A model generated the notes under the pieces. That model was given only the letters and a program-made list of their open reading frames with translations, did not search any database and was not told the DNA's origin. The position numbers were made by a program, and so were the translations under genes. From NCBI GenBank assembly GCA_015075555.1, contig JABTUD010000002.1:930001-994000 (forward strand): a stretch of 64,000 nt of DNA, in the 5' to 3' direction. Shown here in pieces: positions 39,015 to 46,974 of the stretch. Positions within the stretch are counted from its first letter, which is position 1. Each line of letters begins with the position of its first letter. Source of the DNA: Thermoflexaceae bacterium (GTDB lineage Bacteria > Chloroflexota > Dehalococcoidia > Tepidiformales > Tepidiformaceae).

Positions 39015-39415
39015 ATGCAACTCAAAGTTGGCGATAAGCACGAAGCGGTTGTGATAGAGAAGGTGGCCCGCACGCATATCGTGAAGTACGCGGGTGCGAG
39101 CGGAGACTTCAACCCGCTGCACCACGACGACACCGCGGCCCAGAACCTGGCAGGATACCCTTCGGTGTTTGCGCACGGGATGCTCTCGATGGGGCTGACG
39201 GGGCGGATGCTCACGGACTGGCTGGGCCCCACTGCCCTGCGGAAGTTCGGCGTCCGCTTCACGAAGCAGGTTTGGCCCGGGGACACGCTCACCACGAAGG
39301 AGAGGTGACCGCCGTGCGTGAAGAGGGGGGCAGGCAGATAGCCACCATTCACGTGGTGACGGTGAACCAGGAGGGGGATTCCGTGGTCGAGGGCGAGGCA
39401 GAGGCGGCCCTGTAG
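39015..39415 (+). CDS. MaoC-like hydratase, catalytic half (frameshifted)
   Basis: (R)-hydratase hot-dog domain. ATG 39015 with GGAGG upstream, 8 bases after the preceding gene. The hydratase-2 motif YAGASGDFNPLHHDD gives catalytic Asp and His (about residues 31 and 36), followed by VFAHGMLSMGLTGRML. At about 39298-39302 one G is missing; the next frame continues GEVTAVREEGGRQIATIHVV and ends EGEAEAAL at 39415. Together with the upstream protein it should hydrate an enoyl-CoA, fitting the divergent thiolase-like/DUF35 genes. Confidence 0.88.
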
Positions 39416-39512
39416 GCATCGCCGCCCTGGCGGCCCCGCCGGCGGCGGTGGCGCGGCCTTGGTGAACGGAGACTGCGGTGGCGGCACTTTCGAACCGCAA
39501 CCGCAGTCTGAG

Positions 39513-40195
39513 CTACCGGCCAAACGCCGCGGCGAAGGCGGCGAATACTTCCTTGGCGGCTTTTTCTCCTTCGGTCCGGGTCATCCTGGTCTTCACCTCG
39601 TCGAGGGTTTGGGGGGTACTGCCCCCGCGAGTCATGACCTCGACAAGGATGTGAAGCCGCTTGTTGTGGTACCAGGCACGGTAGCCATTTGCCGACACGC
39701 GCGAGGTGCCGGAATCAGACCGGGTTTCGATGTAGCCGGCAACGTAGGTGAAGAGGCCTGCGTGGCCGGGAGCGAGCTCAATGCGGCCGAATTCCCAGAC
39801 AAGGCCGGGGCTTTCGATCAGCGCGGTGGAGAGGATGGACTTGAGGTTGCGCTGGGCGTCGGCGCTTTCGCAGTCCTTTGGGTCGAGCGTGCCGCAGATG
39901 AAGGGTCGCAGGCGGAGAGGCGAACACTCACCAGTACGCTGGCTCCGCCGGCGGTCTTTTCGGAGGAGGTATAGAGGACACTGCCTGAACCGGCGACCAG
40001 GCGGCTTTCGGACCGCTCGAACCCGGGGACCTCGGTCGTGGTCAGCTGTTCGAGCTGCGCAGCCGTGGGGGTAGCACCGCCGGAAGGGGACTCGGCGGGC
40101 GTATCCTCGCCGGGGCGAGGACCACTGTCATCGTCGCCACAGGCAGCGAAGGCAAGAAGAGGAAGGACAATCAGGGAGAGGAGGGCCAGCTTCAT
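39513..40195 (-). CDS. Exported lipoprotein of unknown function (frameshifted)
   Basis: ATG 40195 starts MKLALLSLIVLPLLAFAAC, a textbook lipoprotein signal, then GDDDSGPRPGEDTPAESPSGG linker. The soluble part begins AAQLEQLTTTEVPGFERSESRL. Near 39908-39918 the frame shifts: continuation LRPFICGTLDPKDCESADAQ ... VSANGYRAWYHNKRLHILVEVM ... VFAAFAAAFGR ends at 39513. About 226 residues. The C-terminal part with a strand YRAWYHNKRLHILVEV suggests a small alpha/beta domain; no family recognised. Confidence 0.75.
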
Positions 40196-40247
40196 CGGGC
40201 CATTCTGACCGCGCAGGAGAGCAACGGGACAAACGAAGCCCTCGTGG

Positions 40248-42053
40248 TCATTGGGCGGGATGGTTCCAGAGCATAAGAGACTTCTCATCGCGCTGTCGGC
40301 GCAGTTCGGCAGCGATCTCCACGACCGGTACGGCGCCGAGGTCGCCACCGCCGCGGACGCGTACGGCTGCCGCACCTGCTTCTGCTTCGCGGTCGCCGAC
40401 GACGAGCATGTAGGGGATCTTGCGAAGCTGGGCGTCGCGGATCTTGCCGTTCATGCGCTCGTTGCGGGCATCGACTTCGACGCGGAGGCGATGCGACTTG
40501 AGTTGCGCAGCAACCTCGCGGGCATATTCCACGTGGCGGTCGGCAATGGGGATCACGACGGCCTGGGTGGGCGCAAGCCACAGCGGGAAGTTGCCTTCGT
40601 ATTCCTCGATGAGGAGGGCAACCATGCGTTCCATGGTGGAAAGGATGCCGCGATGGACGATGATCGGCTGGTGCCGTTCCCCGTCCTCGCCAACGAACTC
40701 GAGGCCGAACTGGTTGGGCAGATGGAAGTCGACCTGGATGGTGACCAGGGTCTCGTCCTTGCCGGCCGCGGTCTGGAACTGGACGTCGATCTTGGGCCCA
40801 TAGAAGGCCGCTTCGCCAACTGCCTCATGGAAGGGCAGGCGGGCGCGCTGGAGGACGCGGCGCAGGAGGGCCTCGCCTTTTTCCCACATCGGAGGGTTGT
40901 GCACGTACTTCGTGGTGTCGGAGGGGTCACCAAGGGAGAGGCGGTAGCGGTAGTTCTTGAGGCCGAGCACGCCGTAGACCTCTTCCATAAGTTGGAGGAC
41001 TCCCTCCACTTCGGATTCGGCCTGTTCGATACCGGTGCAGAAGATGTGAGCATCATTGAGGGTCATGATGCGGACGCGGCTCATGCCGCTAACCTGGCCG
41101 GACTTCTCCCAGCGGTGCATGTTGCCGAGCTCGGCGATACGGATGGGCATTTCGCGGTAGGAGTGGAGCTCTGATTCGAAGACCATGATGTGGTGGGGGC
41201 AATTCATGGGACGGAGGACGTACTCTTCGCCCTCTCGTTCCATGATCGGATACATCGCCTCCTGGTAGTGATCCCAGTGGCCGGAGCGCTTATAGAGCTC
41301 TGACTTGGCAACGACGGGGGTGCGGACATGCTGGTAGCCACGGTCGAGTTCGAGGTCTTCGATCCACCGTTCGAGCTCGCGGCGGATGGTGGCGCCGGCC
41401 GGCAGCCAGACGACGTGGCCGGGGCCGACTTCATCGAAGAGATCGTAGAGCTTGAGGTCGCGGCCGATGCGGCGGTGGTCGCGGCGGCGGGCTTCTTCAA
41501 GCTGGCGCTCGAAGGCGTCGAGCTCTTCTGCGGTTTCGAAGAGGGCGCCGTAGACGCGCTGGAGCTGGGGGTTCTTTTCGCTGCCACGCCAGTAGGCGGC
41601 GGCGATGCTGGTGAGCTTGAACGAGGCCGGGATTTCACCCGTGTGGGCGACGTGGCCACCGCGGCAGAGGTCGGTGAAGCCCGCGTGGGTGCACTGGGTT
41701 ACGGCGCCCTCTTCGAGGTCGGCGAGGAGGTCGAGCTTGAAGGGCTGGCCCGCCCAGCGCCGGGCAGCTTCGTCCTTTGTCAGCGCCGACATCACGAATG
41801 GATGCCTGCCCGCGAGGGACCCGCGCATGCGCTCTTCGAGCCAGACCAGGTCGTCGGGGACGAGGGCGCGGGGGAGGCGGAAGTCGTAGTAGAAGCCGGT
41901 GTCGATGGGCGGCCCGATGCCAAGTTCGGCATCGGGGAAGAGTTCGAGCATGGCCTCCGCGAGGACGTGCGCGGCGGAGTGGCGCATGCGGGCGAGGCGT
42001 TCTTCCTTCGGAAGGGCCGTGAGGTCAATTTGCGATTCGAGTGCTTCAGCCAC
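40248..42053 (-). CDS. thrS: Threonyl-tRNA synthetase (no TGS domain)
   Basis: Class II synthetase charging tRNA-Thr. GTG 42053 has GGAGG 6 bases upstream and lies just after the T-box terminator; the frame open to 42113 is inside that leader. The N-terminal TGS domain found in most ThrS is absent; the protein opens with ALPKEERLARMRHSAAHVLAEAM, the editing-domain HxxxH. Zinc site Cys in RPMNCPHHIMVF with later His; motif 2 MHRWEKSGQVSGMSRVR; motif 3 HRGILSTMERM; anticodon domain with PTQAVVIPIADRH. 601 residues, unbroken. Confidence 0.98.
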   Translation of the reverse strand: MAEALESQIDLTALPKEERLARMRHSAAHVLAEAMLELFPDAELGIGPPIDTGFYYDFRLPRALVPDDLVWLEERMRGSLAGRHPFVMSALTKDEAARRWAGQPFKLDLLADLEEGAVTQCTHAGFTDLCRGGHVAHTGEIPASFKLTSIAAAYWRGSEKNPQLQRVYGALFETAEELDAFERQLEEARRRDHRRIGRDLKLYDLFDEVGPGHVVWLPAGATIRRELERWIEDLELDRGYQHVRTPVVAKSELYKRSGHWDHYQEAMYPIMEREGEEYVLRPMNCPHHIMVFESELHSYREMPIRIAELGNMHRWEKSGQVSGMSRVRIMTLNDAHIFCTGIEQAESEVEGVLQLMEEVYGVLGLKNYRYRLSLGDPSDTTKYVHNPPMWEKGEALLRRVLQRARLPFHEAVGEAAFYGPKIDVQFQTAAGKDETLVTIQVDFHLPNQFGLEFVGEDGERHQPIIVHRGILSTMERMVALLIEEYEGNFPLWLAPTQAVVIPIADRHVEYAREVAAQLKSHRLRVEVDARNERMNGKIRDAQLRKIPYMLVVGDREAEAGAAAVRVRGGGDLGAVPVVEIAAELRRQRDEKSLMLWNHPAQ

Positions 42054-42065
42054 CGGGAACCTCCA

Positions 42066-42312
42066 AATAGAAAGCGCCCCTTTCGCTGGGACGAGGGGCG
42101 CTCGTGGTTCCACCCGGCTTTCCCGCGCGCACGGTAGCGCGACAGGCTCCTTGCGGCCGGTAACGGGGCCTACCGTGTACGCCTATCGTGGGACGATTCG
42201 GGCACAGGCTCGCGGGTGGTCTTGGCTTCCCTGCGTCGCGCTTTCAGCCAGTGGCGCGGCTCTCTGAAGGTGGGAGGCTACTCGTCCCGTTCATAGCCGT
42301 TCATATTCGGTT
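42066..42312 (-). ncRNA. T-box riboswitch (Thr) controlling thrS
   Basis: On the minus strand the leader has an AG-bulge-like GACGAGTAG, the apical stem I pair AGAGAGCCG ... GGCTGAAAGCG, a specifier region GAAGCCAAGACCACC with the Thr codon ACC (42220-42218), and near the 3' end the T-box proper GGGTGGAACCACGAG (42115-42101), followed by the terminator. Uncharged tRNA-Thr should pair at ACC and at TGGAACC to form the antiterminator. A TATACT -10 lies at 42325-42320. Confidence 0.93.
42073..42102 (-). terminator. T-box terminator before thrS
   Basis: AGCGCCCCT and AGGGGCGCT form a perfect 9-bp stem (42094-42102 with 42073-42081), followed on the minus strand by TTCTATTT. Its 5' arm overlaps the T-box, so it competes with the antiterminator. 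Confidence 0.9.
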
Positions 42313-42357
42313 ACCGGAGAGTATAGCACCGGGACGCGTCGCCGGGCGGTCAGGTTG

Positions 42358-42903
42358 CTAGAGCGGGTGACCGGGGCCGGACTGGCCGTGCCTGGCGCGC
42401 TCGGCGGGCTGGCGCTGGCCGATGGCCTCGGCGCTGCGGTTGTAGATCTGGGGCACGTCCCAGCCATTGAGGCCGGCATATGTATCGAGCTGGCTGCGGT
42501 GATGGATGTCGTGCTCGGCCATCATCATGAGGATTCGCCAGCCAGAGAGTTCACCGTCGCTGTCGATCATTGGGATCTTGCGATGAAGCCACTCGTCGGG
42601 GGTGCCTTCGAGCAGCTCGCGGAAGCGGCGGGCGCTTTCGTTGAGGGCGGGGACCCAGAGGTCGCGACGGCTGACATCGGGCGGACGCGGGCTAATCCAG
42701 CCCTCGCCGAGATAGGCGCTTCCAAAGTAGAGCCGGGAGCCGGCCATGTGGCCGACGAGCTTGTTGATGCTCCAGGCCTTCTCCCCCTCGCCCGCAGCGG
42801 GGGTCCAACCATCGGCCTCGGGTGGCAGGGCGGCGATGTCGCGAGCGGCGCGGCGATTGACGGCGTCGAAGTAGCGCAGGAACTCGGCGATGGAGGTGAG
42901 CAT
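42358..42903 (-). CDS. DinB/YfiT-like metal-binding protein
   Basis: 181-residue four-helix DinB-superfamily protein from ATG 42903 (MLTSIAEFLRYFD). Ligand pattern: His in INKLVGHMAGSRLYFG (about 50) and the pair in MMAEHDIHHRSQLDTY (about 137-141), giving the usual three-His site. Family members include thiol transferases using bacillithiol, mycothiol or glutathione, but the substrate here is not evident. Downstream of, and same strand as, the DUF3303 gene. The long upstream extension of the frame is not coding. Confidence 0.87.
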   Translation of the reverse strand: MLTSIAEFLRYFDAVNRRAARDIAALPPEADGWTPAAGEGEKAWSINKLVGHMAGSRLYFGSAYLGEGWISPRPPDVSRRDLWVPALNESARRFRELLEGTPDEWLHRKIPMIDSDGELSGWRILMMMAEHDIHHRSQLDTYAGLNGWDVPQIYNRSAEAIGQRQPAERARHGQSGPGHPL

Positions 42904-42917
42904 GGGGGCATTGTAGG

Positions 42918-42945
42918 GGGAGGAGGGAGGAGGGAGGAGGGAGGA
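42918..42945. repeat. Four tandem GGGAGGA heptamers
   Basis: Four perfect 7-bp units in the gap before the DinB gene. The plus strand has regularly spaced G-tracts able to form a quadruplex; such tracts are also prone to slippage. Confidence 0.7.
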
Positions 42946-42997
42946 GAACTTGGGGGAGCCGGGCGGCTCCCCCCTGCATTGGCCGGGTGGAGTGCCG

Positions 42998-43297
42998 TCA
43001 GCGGATGGCAGCTGCGGCCATCTCCTTGAAGTGCTCTGTGACGGGGGAGTAGGGAAGTTCGTACACGGCGTGGACATCCCAGCTAACGAGATCCATGTAC
43101 GGTTCGAGGATGGAGGTGACTTCGCGCGGGTCTTCGGTCTCCACGAGCATGAAGCCCGCGCCGCCGCCGGCAAGGTTGTACCAGCCGCGGATCTTCTCGG
43201 GGTGGTTGGTCCCGGCGGCGTGCTGCTGGAGCACGCGGTCACGCACCTTGTCGGAGGTGGTGCCGGGATACCAGGTGAAGCGGCAATACCAGAGCAT
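42998..43297 (-). CDS. DUF3303-type small protein
   Basis: 99 residues from ATG 43297 with AGGAGG 8 bases upstream. Ferredoxin-like dimeric alpha/beta barrel pattern: MLWYCRFTWYPGTT, KIRGWYNLAGGGAGFMLVETED, VTSILEPYMDLVSWDVHAVYEL. Matches my memory of DUF3303, stress-responsive-barrel-like proteins with no known enzymatic role. Soluble. Its leader carries one copy of a 23-bp repeat shared with the truncated ilvN region. Confidence 0.75.
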   Translation of the reverse strand: MLWYCRFTWYPGTTSDKVRDRVLQQHAAGTNHPEKIRGWYNLAGGGAGFMLVETEDPREVTSILEPYMDLVSWDVHAVYELPYSPVTEHFKEMAAAAIR

Positions 43298-43401
43298 GGT
43301 GAAACCTCCTGTTTCGAACGCACCCGGGGCTTTCGCCCTGCGATACGGGAGAGGCTCGGCCGATGGTCATCCTCCTTTCGGGCGTGGGTTTGTGGCGCCT
43401 T

Positions 43402-43424
43402 CGATCGTACTCCCGGTGTCAACG
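43402..43424. repeat. 23-bp direct repeat, left copy
   Basis: CGATCGTACTCCCG then G then TGTCAACG. The copy at 46284-46306 differs at only one base. It opens the stretch of AT-rich exported-protein genes and lies about 105 bases upstream of the DUF3303 start. Confidence 0.7.
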
Positions 43425-43564
43425 TTCGAACGGGGAATGCGAAGGGGGCCGGTTGGCCCGGCCAACCACGGACCGGGAGGCGACTTCACCCCTGGAAGCG
43501 TATGCACGAAGACCGCCGGCGTAGATGTGCCGGATGTTGCGTGGCGGCAGCCGGGTGCTCTCGC

Positions 43565-44765
43565 TCAATCGCGCAGAGTGATCTCCAGGGGCGGGAGCTT
43601 GGAGGTCCGGCCTCCGCCCCCGATCACTACGAGGCTGCGGGGAACGGTCTCAGAAGCCAGACGCGCCGTTATCTTCGTTTCGTCGCCCCGTTCGCCAAAC
43701 GCGGGAAACGTGCCGACGGCAACCTTCTTGAGTTCGACCCCATCACCCAGCACGACGGGCGGCTCGCCCGCAAGCAGATCCCACAGTCCCTCAATCGTGA
43801 CTTCGAGTTCGACGCGATCCGGCGCTTAGCGCCAGAGGATCTGCTTCAAGGTAAGGCTCCGAAGGGGATCCCGGCTGAAGGTTCCAGCCCAGCTGTTGCT
43901 CGCCGATCTGATCCCTGATCTCCGTTGCCGTCGGAGTTGGCACCTCGAACGACGCCAGCGCGACTTGCAGAGTCCAAGGCCTGCTCGCTGGGTCCGACGC
44001 CACGAGTCCATCGAAGACGAGCACAAGCGGCATGTTGTCCGGCGTTGCCTCGAACCAGACTTCGTAGCCAGCCCGGGGGCCCTGTTCCTGCCGCGATTGC
44101 GCTGGCGCCAGCGTTCGCGCGCCCGCCCGGAGCTCTGGCGGCGTGAACGAGGAAAGGTTCCCCGGTAGCTCGTAGCGCACGATCGTCGCCGAGGCGGTCT
44201 TCATGGTTTCCACGATCAGTCTGGTTCCGGCCACCTCCGTCACCACCGGCGGGAGCGTGCGGAGAGCCCGTGCTCTCTCCGCCTCCGCGCCCTGCGGCAG
44301 CTCGATGGCCAAGTGCCAACTCCCATCCACTCGCACATCATTCGCTCCTGGTGATAGCAGCGTCACCGTTCGAATATCGAGCGGCACCGTGAGTCCGGCA
44401 TGGGGCCAGGCCTTCGGGGGGAACCTGAGAGCTGTCCGCCCGTCGCCGTGTACCGCCGCGCTCAACCCCGCGCTACCGGAAAGCCGGGCGTCCGACGGAA
44501 CCACCCCAGCGATCTTCACACCAGGATCGTCGGAACGGATGTGAAGCCAGACATCCACGCCCGTGGCGCTGAAAACCGCCCTCTCCGCGTCCACGGTCAG
44601 ACTGCCGGATGATGCAGACGCAGACTGCAGAACTGCTCCTGGAACCGTTTGCGCTTCCCCGCCCTGTTTCCTGGTTGCGCCAAGAACGAAGGCCAGGCCG
44701 AACAAGGCTATCACCAGGACGAGCCATGCAGCACGGTGCTGTGCGATCGACCTCATTTGCGCCAT
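43565..44765 (-). CDS. Membrane-anchored exported protein (frameshifted)
   Basis: N-terminal anchor AAWLVLVIALFGLAFVLGA (about residues 11-29), then a long outside part made of beta-rich domains (SGSLTVDAERAVFSATGVDVWLHIRSDD; LVLVFDGLVASDPASRPWTLQVALASFEV). Start unclear: ATG 44765, with GTG 44774 and ATG 44759 possible. Near 43825-43828 the frame breaks: LALSA continues DRVELEVTIEGLWDLLAGEPP ... VVIGGGGRTSKLPPLEITLRD, stopping at 43565. About 400 residues when joined. Overlaps or abuts the Cys-rich gene upstream (stop 44768), so they are co-transcribed. No family recognised. Confidence 0.7.
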
Positions 44766-44767
44766 CC

Positions 44768-45366
44768 TTACCACCAGTACTGGAAGTTATAGGCACTTGT
44801 ACTTGGCGGGTCCACATCCACGAAATACGAGGACCGTATTGAGGCCAGTAAACGCAGTCTTGTGTAGTATCGCACATTCCCGCATAGGGATTCCAGCCAG
44901 TACTCCGTCCAACAGTGCAAAACGTGCCGGCTGGTATGGATTGCGATCCTGTCGGATTGGCTGGCCCTGCGTTCACCACCATATATTCTGACCAATCTTC
45001 ACACCAGAAGTCGACGCCCAGATATTTCGCTGCAATTCCAACAAATGTGCTCGAACCATCGTATATGGACCAGGATACATTAAAATATCGGACATAAGTA
45101 CGACAATTGGCCCAATTACAGTCGAACCAATCATCGGCCACTGCACTTATCGATAAAAACGATACCTTTTCGCCACCACTCTCTTCATAAAGATTACTAT
45201 CTCCTGCCGATATATACAGACCACTTGCCGACGAGGCAGACCCAGCGCTATACCCAGCAACTGGTGCCATTAATATAAACAGAATACGGAGGCATGCTAG
45301 CATCTCGACTTGCATCGGAGAGACGAGCCGCCTGTTGGCAGCGCGGTTGGAATCAGGAATATTCAT
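44768..45366 (-). CDS. Secreted Cys-rich protein, AT-rich gene (frameshifted)
   Basis: Signal-like helix MLACLRILFILMAPVAGYSAG, then a mature part rich in Cys, Trp and Tyr (DCNWANC, WCEDW, CTVGR, MCDTTQDC), which suggests disulphides. Start ATG 45366 has AAAGGGG about 10 bases upstream; 45315 and 45303 are alternatives. Near 44829 one G is missing: CVYWPQYG continues SSYFVDVDPPSTSAYNFQYWW and stops at 44768. GC is about 42% over 45001-45120, far below the neighbours, a sign of transfer. I do not recognise the family. Confidence 0.65.
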
Positions 45367-45520
45367 GCATGCCACGCCCCTTTGGACACCCAGTTCGACG
45401 ACGGTTGGACGCCCGGCACTCGTCTGCTGCGTTGGCCCCGAGGAACCTAAACCCTGAGGGCCAATCCACTGCCTCCGTGAGACGGCGATGCTCGAAGTGT
45501 GGGAGTTTGCCTGAGGGAAT

Positions 45521-46243
45521 GCCACCCCGCCGTTCGACCGCCTCCGTTTGGGCGCGGTCACTTCGAGGCCCACTGTGCCCACAGTGCGGCAGCCGCGGCG
45601 CGGTTCGGGGCGTCAAGCTTCTTCAGGATGTCTTCGACGACATCCTTGACGCGGCTCTGGGAGATCCCGAGGCTGTCCGCGATCTGCTTGTTGGCAAGTC
45701 CCTGGGCCAGCAGCGCGGCCACATCGCGTTCGCGCGGACTCAGCCGCTCAATCCCACCCACCATCCCCTTCCTCCCTTCTACCGGCTCAACAGTTCCGGG
45801 GGGGGGGGCGCCTAACCGGGATTGTACGCCGCTTGTCAAGGCGGAGTATTGCCAGGGGTCAGTCGCTGGAGAAGGGCAGGTCGACTCCCTCGACGCGACG
45901 GCCCTGGGTGGAGTGCATGCGGGCGATCTTCTCGGGCTCGGGTTCATGGACGGTGGTGGTCTTTGTGCCGCGAACCATGGCGATCCGGCCGGTGCGGCTC
46001 AATTCGCGGATGCCGTAGGGCTCGCACATCTTGACGAGGCCGTTGATCTTGTCTTCGTCGCCCACCACCTGGAGGATGATCGAGTTGGTGGCGAGGTCGA
46101 CAACATCGGCCCGGAAGACGTTGGCGATGTCGAGCAGCTCGTGGCGGTTCACGTTGTTGCAGCGCACCTTCAGCATGCAGAGTTCGCGGGCGACGATGTC
46201 CTCGTTGGAAAGGTCGCTCACCTTTATAACATCGATGAGCTTG
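45521..46243 (-). repeat. Segmental duplication, copy 1 (HTH gene + 3' part of ilvN)
   Basis: Direct copy of 50919-51640. The HTH gene and spacer (about 380 bases) differ at only a handful of positions plus G11 versus G10 in a homopolymer, while the ilvN part differs at roughly 10% of bases. Homology stops at 46243, in ilvN codon about 78. Confidence 0.9.
45558..45764 (-). CDS. Stand-alone LuxR-type HTH protein (copy 1)
   Basis: 68 residues from ATG 45764 (GGGAGG 6 bases upstream): only a NarL/FixJ-class DNA-binding domain, LSPRERDVAALLAQGLANKQIADSLGISQSRVKDVVEDIL, with no receiver. Ends ALWAQWASK. Differs from the 50956 copy at three residues (GG/SG, R/C, D/G). Sits downstream of truncated ilvN on the same strand, just as the other copy follows full ilvN. 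Confidence 0.8.
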   Translation of the reverse strand: MVGGIERLSPRERDVAALLAQGLANKQIADSLGISQSRVKDVVEDILKKLDAPNRAAAAALWAQWASK

Positions 46244-46260
46244 ATTAAGCTGAGGTTCAC
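45859..46260 (-). pseudogene. Truncated ilvN copy (C-terminal domain only)
   Basis: Encodes the C-terminal regulatory-subunit domain of acetolactate synthase (LIDVIKVSDLSNEDIVARELCMLKVRCNN ... RRVEGVDLPFSSD), about 85-90% identical in protein to full ilvN at 51256. The N-terminal ACT domain that binds valine is missing; homology stops at 46243. A GTG at 46260 with AAAGGAA upstream, or ATG 46311, could still allow translation of about 133-150 residues. Either a remnant or an ACT-less regulatory fragment. The frame is intact, which is unusual for a dead copy. Confidence 0.8.
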
Positions 46261-46283
46261 TTCCTTTCCATAAGCTTCCGGGC

Positions 46284-46306
46284 CGATCGTACTCCCGCTG
46301 TCAACG
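46284..46306. repeat. 23-bp direct repeat, right copy
   Basis: Matches 43402-43424 at 22 of 23 positions (C instead of G at the fifteenth). It precedes the truncated ilvN copy, 41 bases beyond the end of the duplicated segment. Confidence 0.7.
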
Positions 46307-46421
46307 GGCATCCGCCGACGCCGCTACGATGGCCTCCGGTCCGCCGCACGGCTTGTCCAGGCTCACCGTTCACAGCCTCTGGCAGCGCGAGGGAGCTTTG
46401 AGCACAGGGCGATCGGCGAGA

Positions 46422-46974
46422 TTACTTCTCGCCGTCACCGCAGTGGCCCTGCACCAGGGTTCGGTCGAACTCCTCCGCCTTCCCAGCCTTCACAACAGAG
46501 AGCGCCACCTCGATTGCGCCGCGACGTACACAGAAGCCGGGCGGTGCACCGGGTGCGCCAAAGGAGCTTCTGCCGGGGAAAGACGAACTCGGTAATGTTC
46601 GGCCCGACCGTGTGCTCGAACGTTTCCAAGGAAGCGTCATACGTCAGGCGGATAACGAACTCCGTTTCGTCCGAGAAGAGATCCAGCCACGTTACGCAGA
46701 ACGGGTCGTAGCCAAAGCCGAGGCTGCCGGGCGACACAGGGACGCAGCCTCGCGCAACCGAAGCCGCCCTCGTGGGCGTGGCCTCGTCAGAACCAGTCGT
46801 CACCGCCGCAGGGGCGTTGGATGCGGACGCAACGGCCAGTGTCGGGTCCCCGTCGGGAGCTTCACCTGGATGGCAGCCTGCGACGACTTCGACCCCGATC
46901 AACAACGCGAAACAGGCGGCAACGACAGTGAGCGGGACTTGTACTCTTCGCCGCCTGAATCGCGACATCGTCAT
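46422..46974 (-). CDS. Small exported lipoprotein (frameshifted)
   Basis: ATG 46974 (MTMSRFRRRRVQVPL) leads a signal helix TVVAACFALLIGVEVVAGC with a lipid Cys. The mature part includes CVPVSPGSLGFGYDPFCVTWLDLFSDETEFVIRLTYD and HTVGPNITEFVFP. An extra C in the C4 run 46575-46578 breaks the frame; continuing in the next gives GRSSFGAPGAPPGFCVRRGAIEVALSVVKAGKAEEF and stop at 46422. About 183 residues. Overlaps the upstream gene by 4 bases (ATGA), last of a three-gene set. Function unknown. Confidence 0.68.

Noticed and set aside
42918-42945. Possible CRISPR array
   Set aside because: Heptamer units with no spacers; no cas genes in the window.
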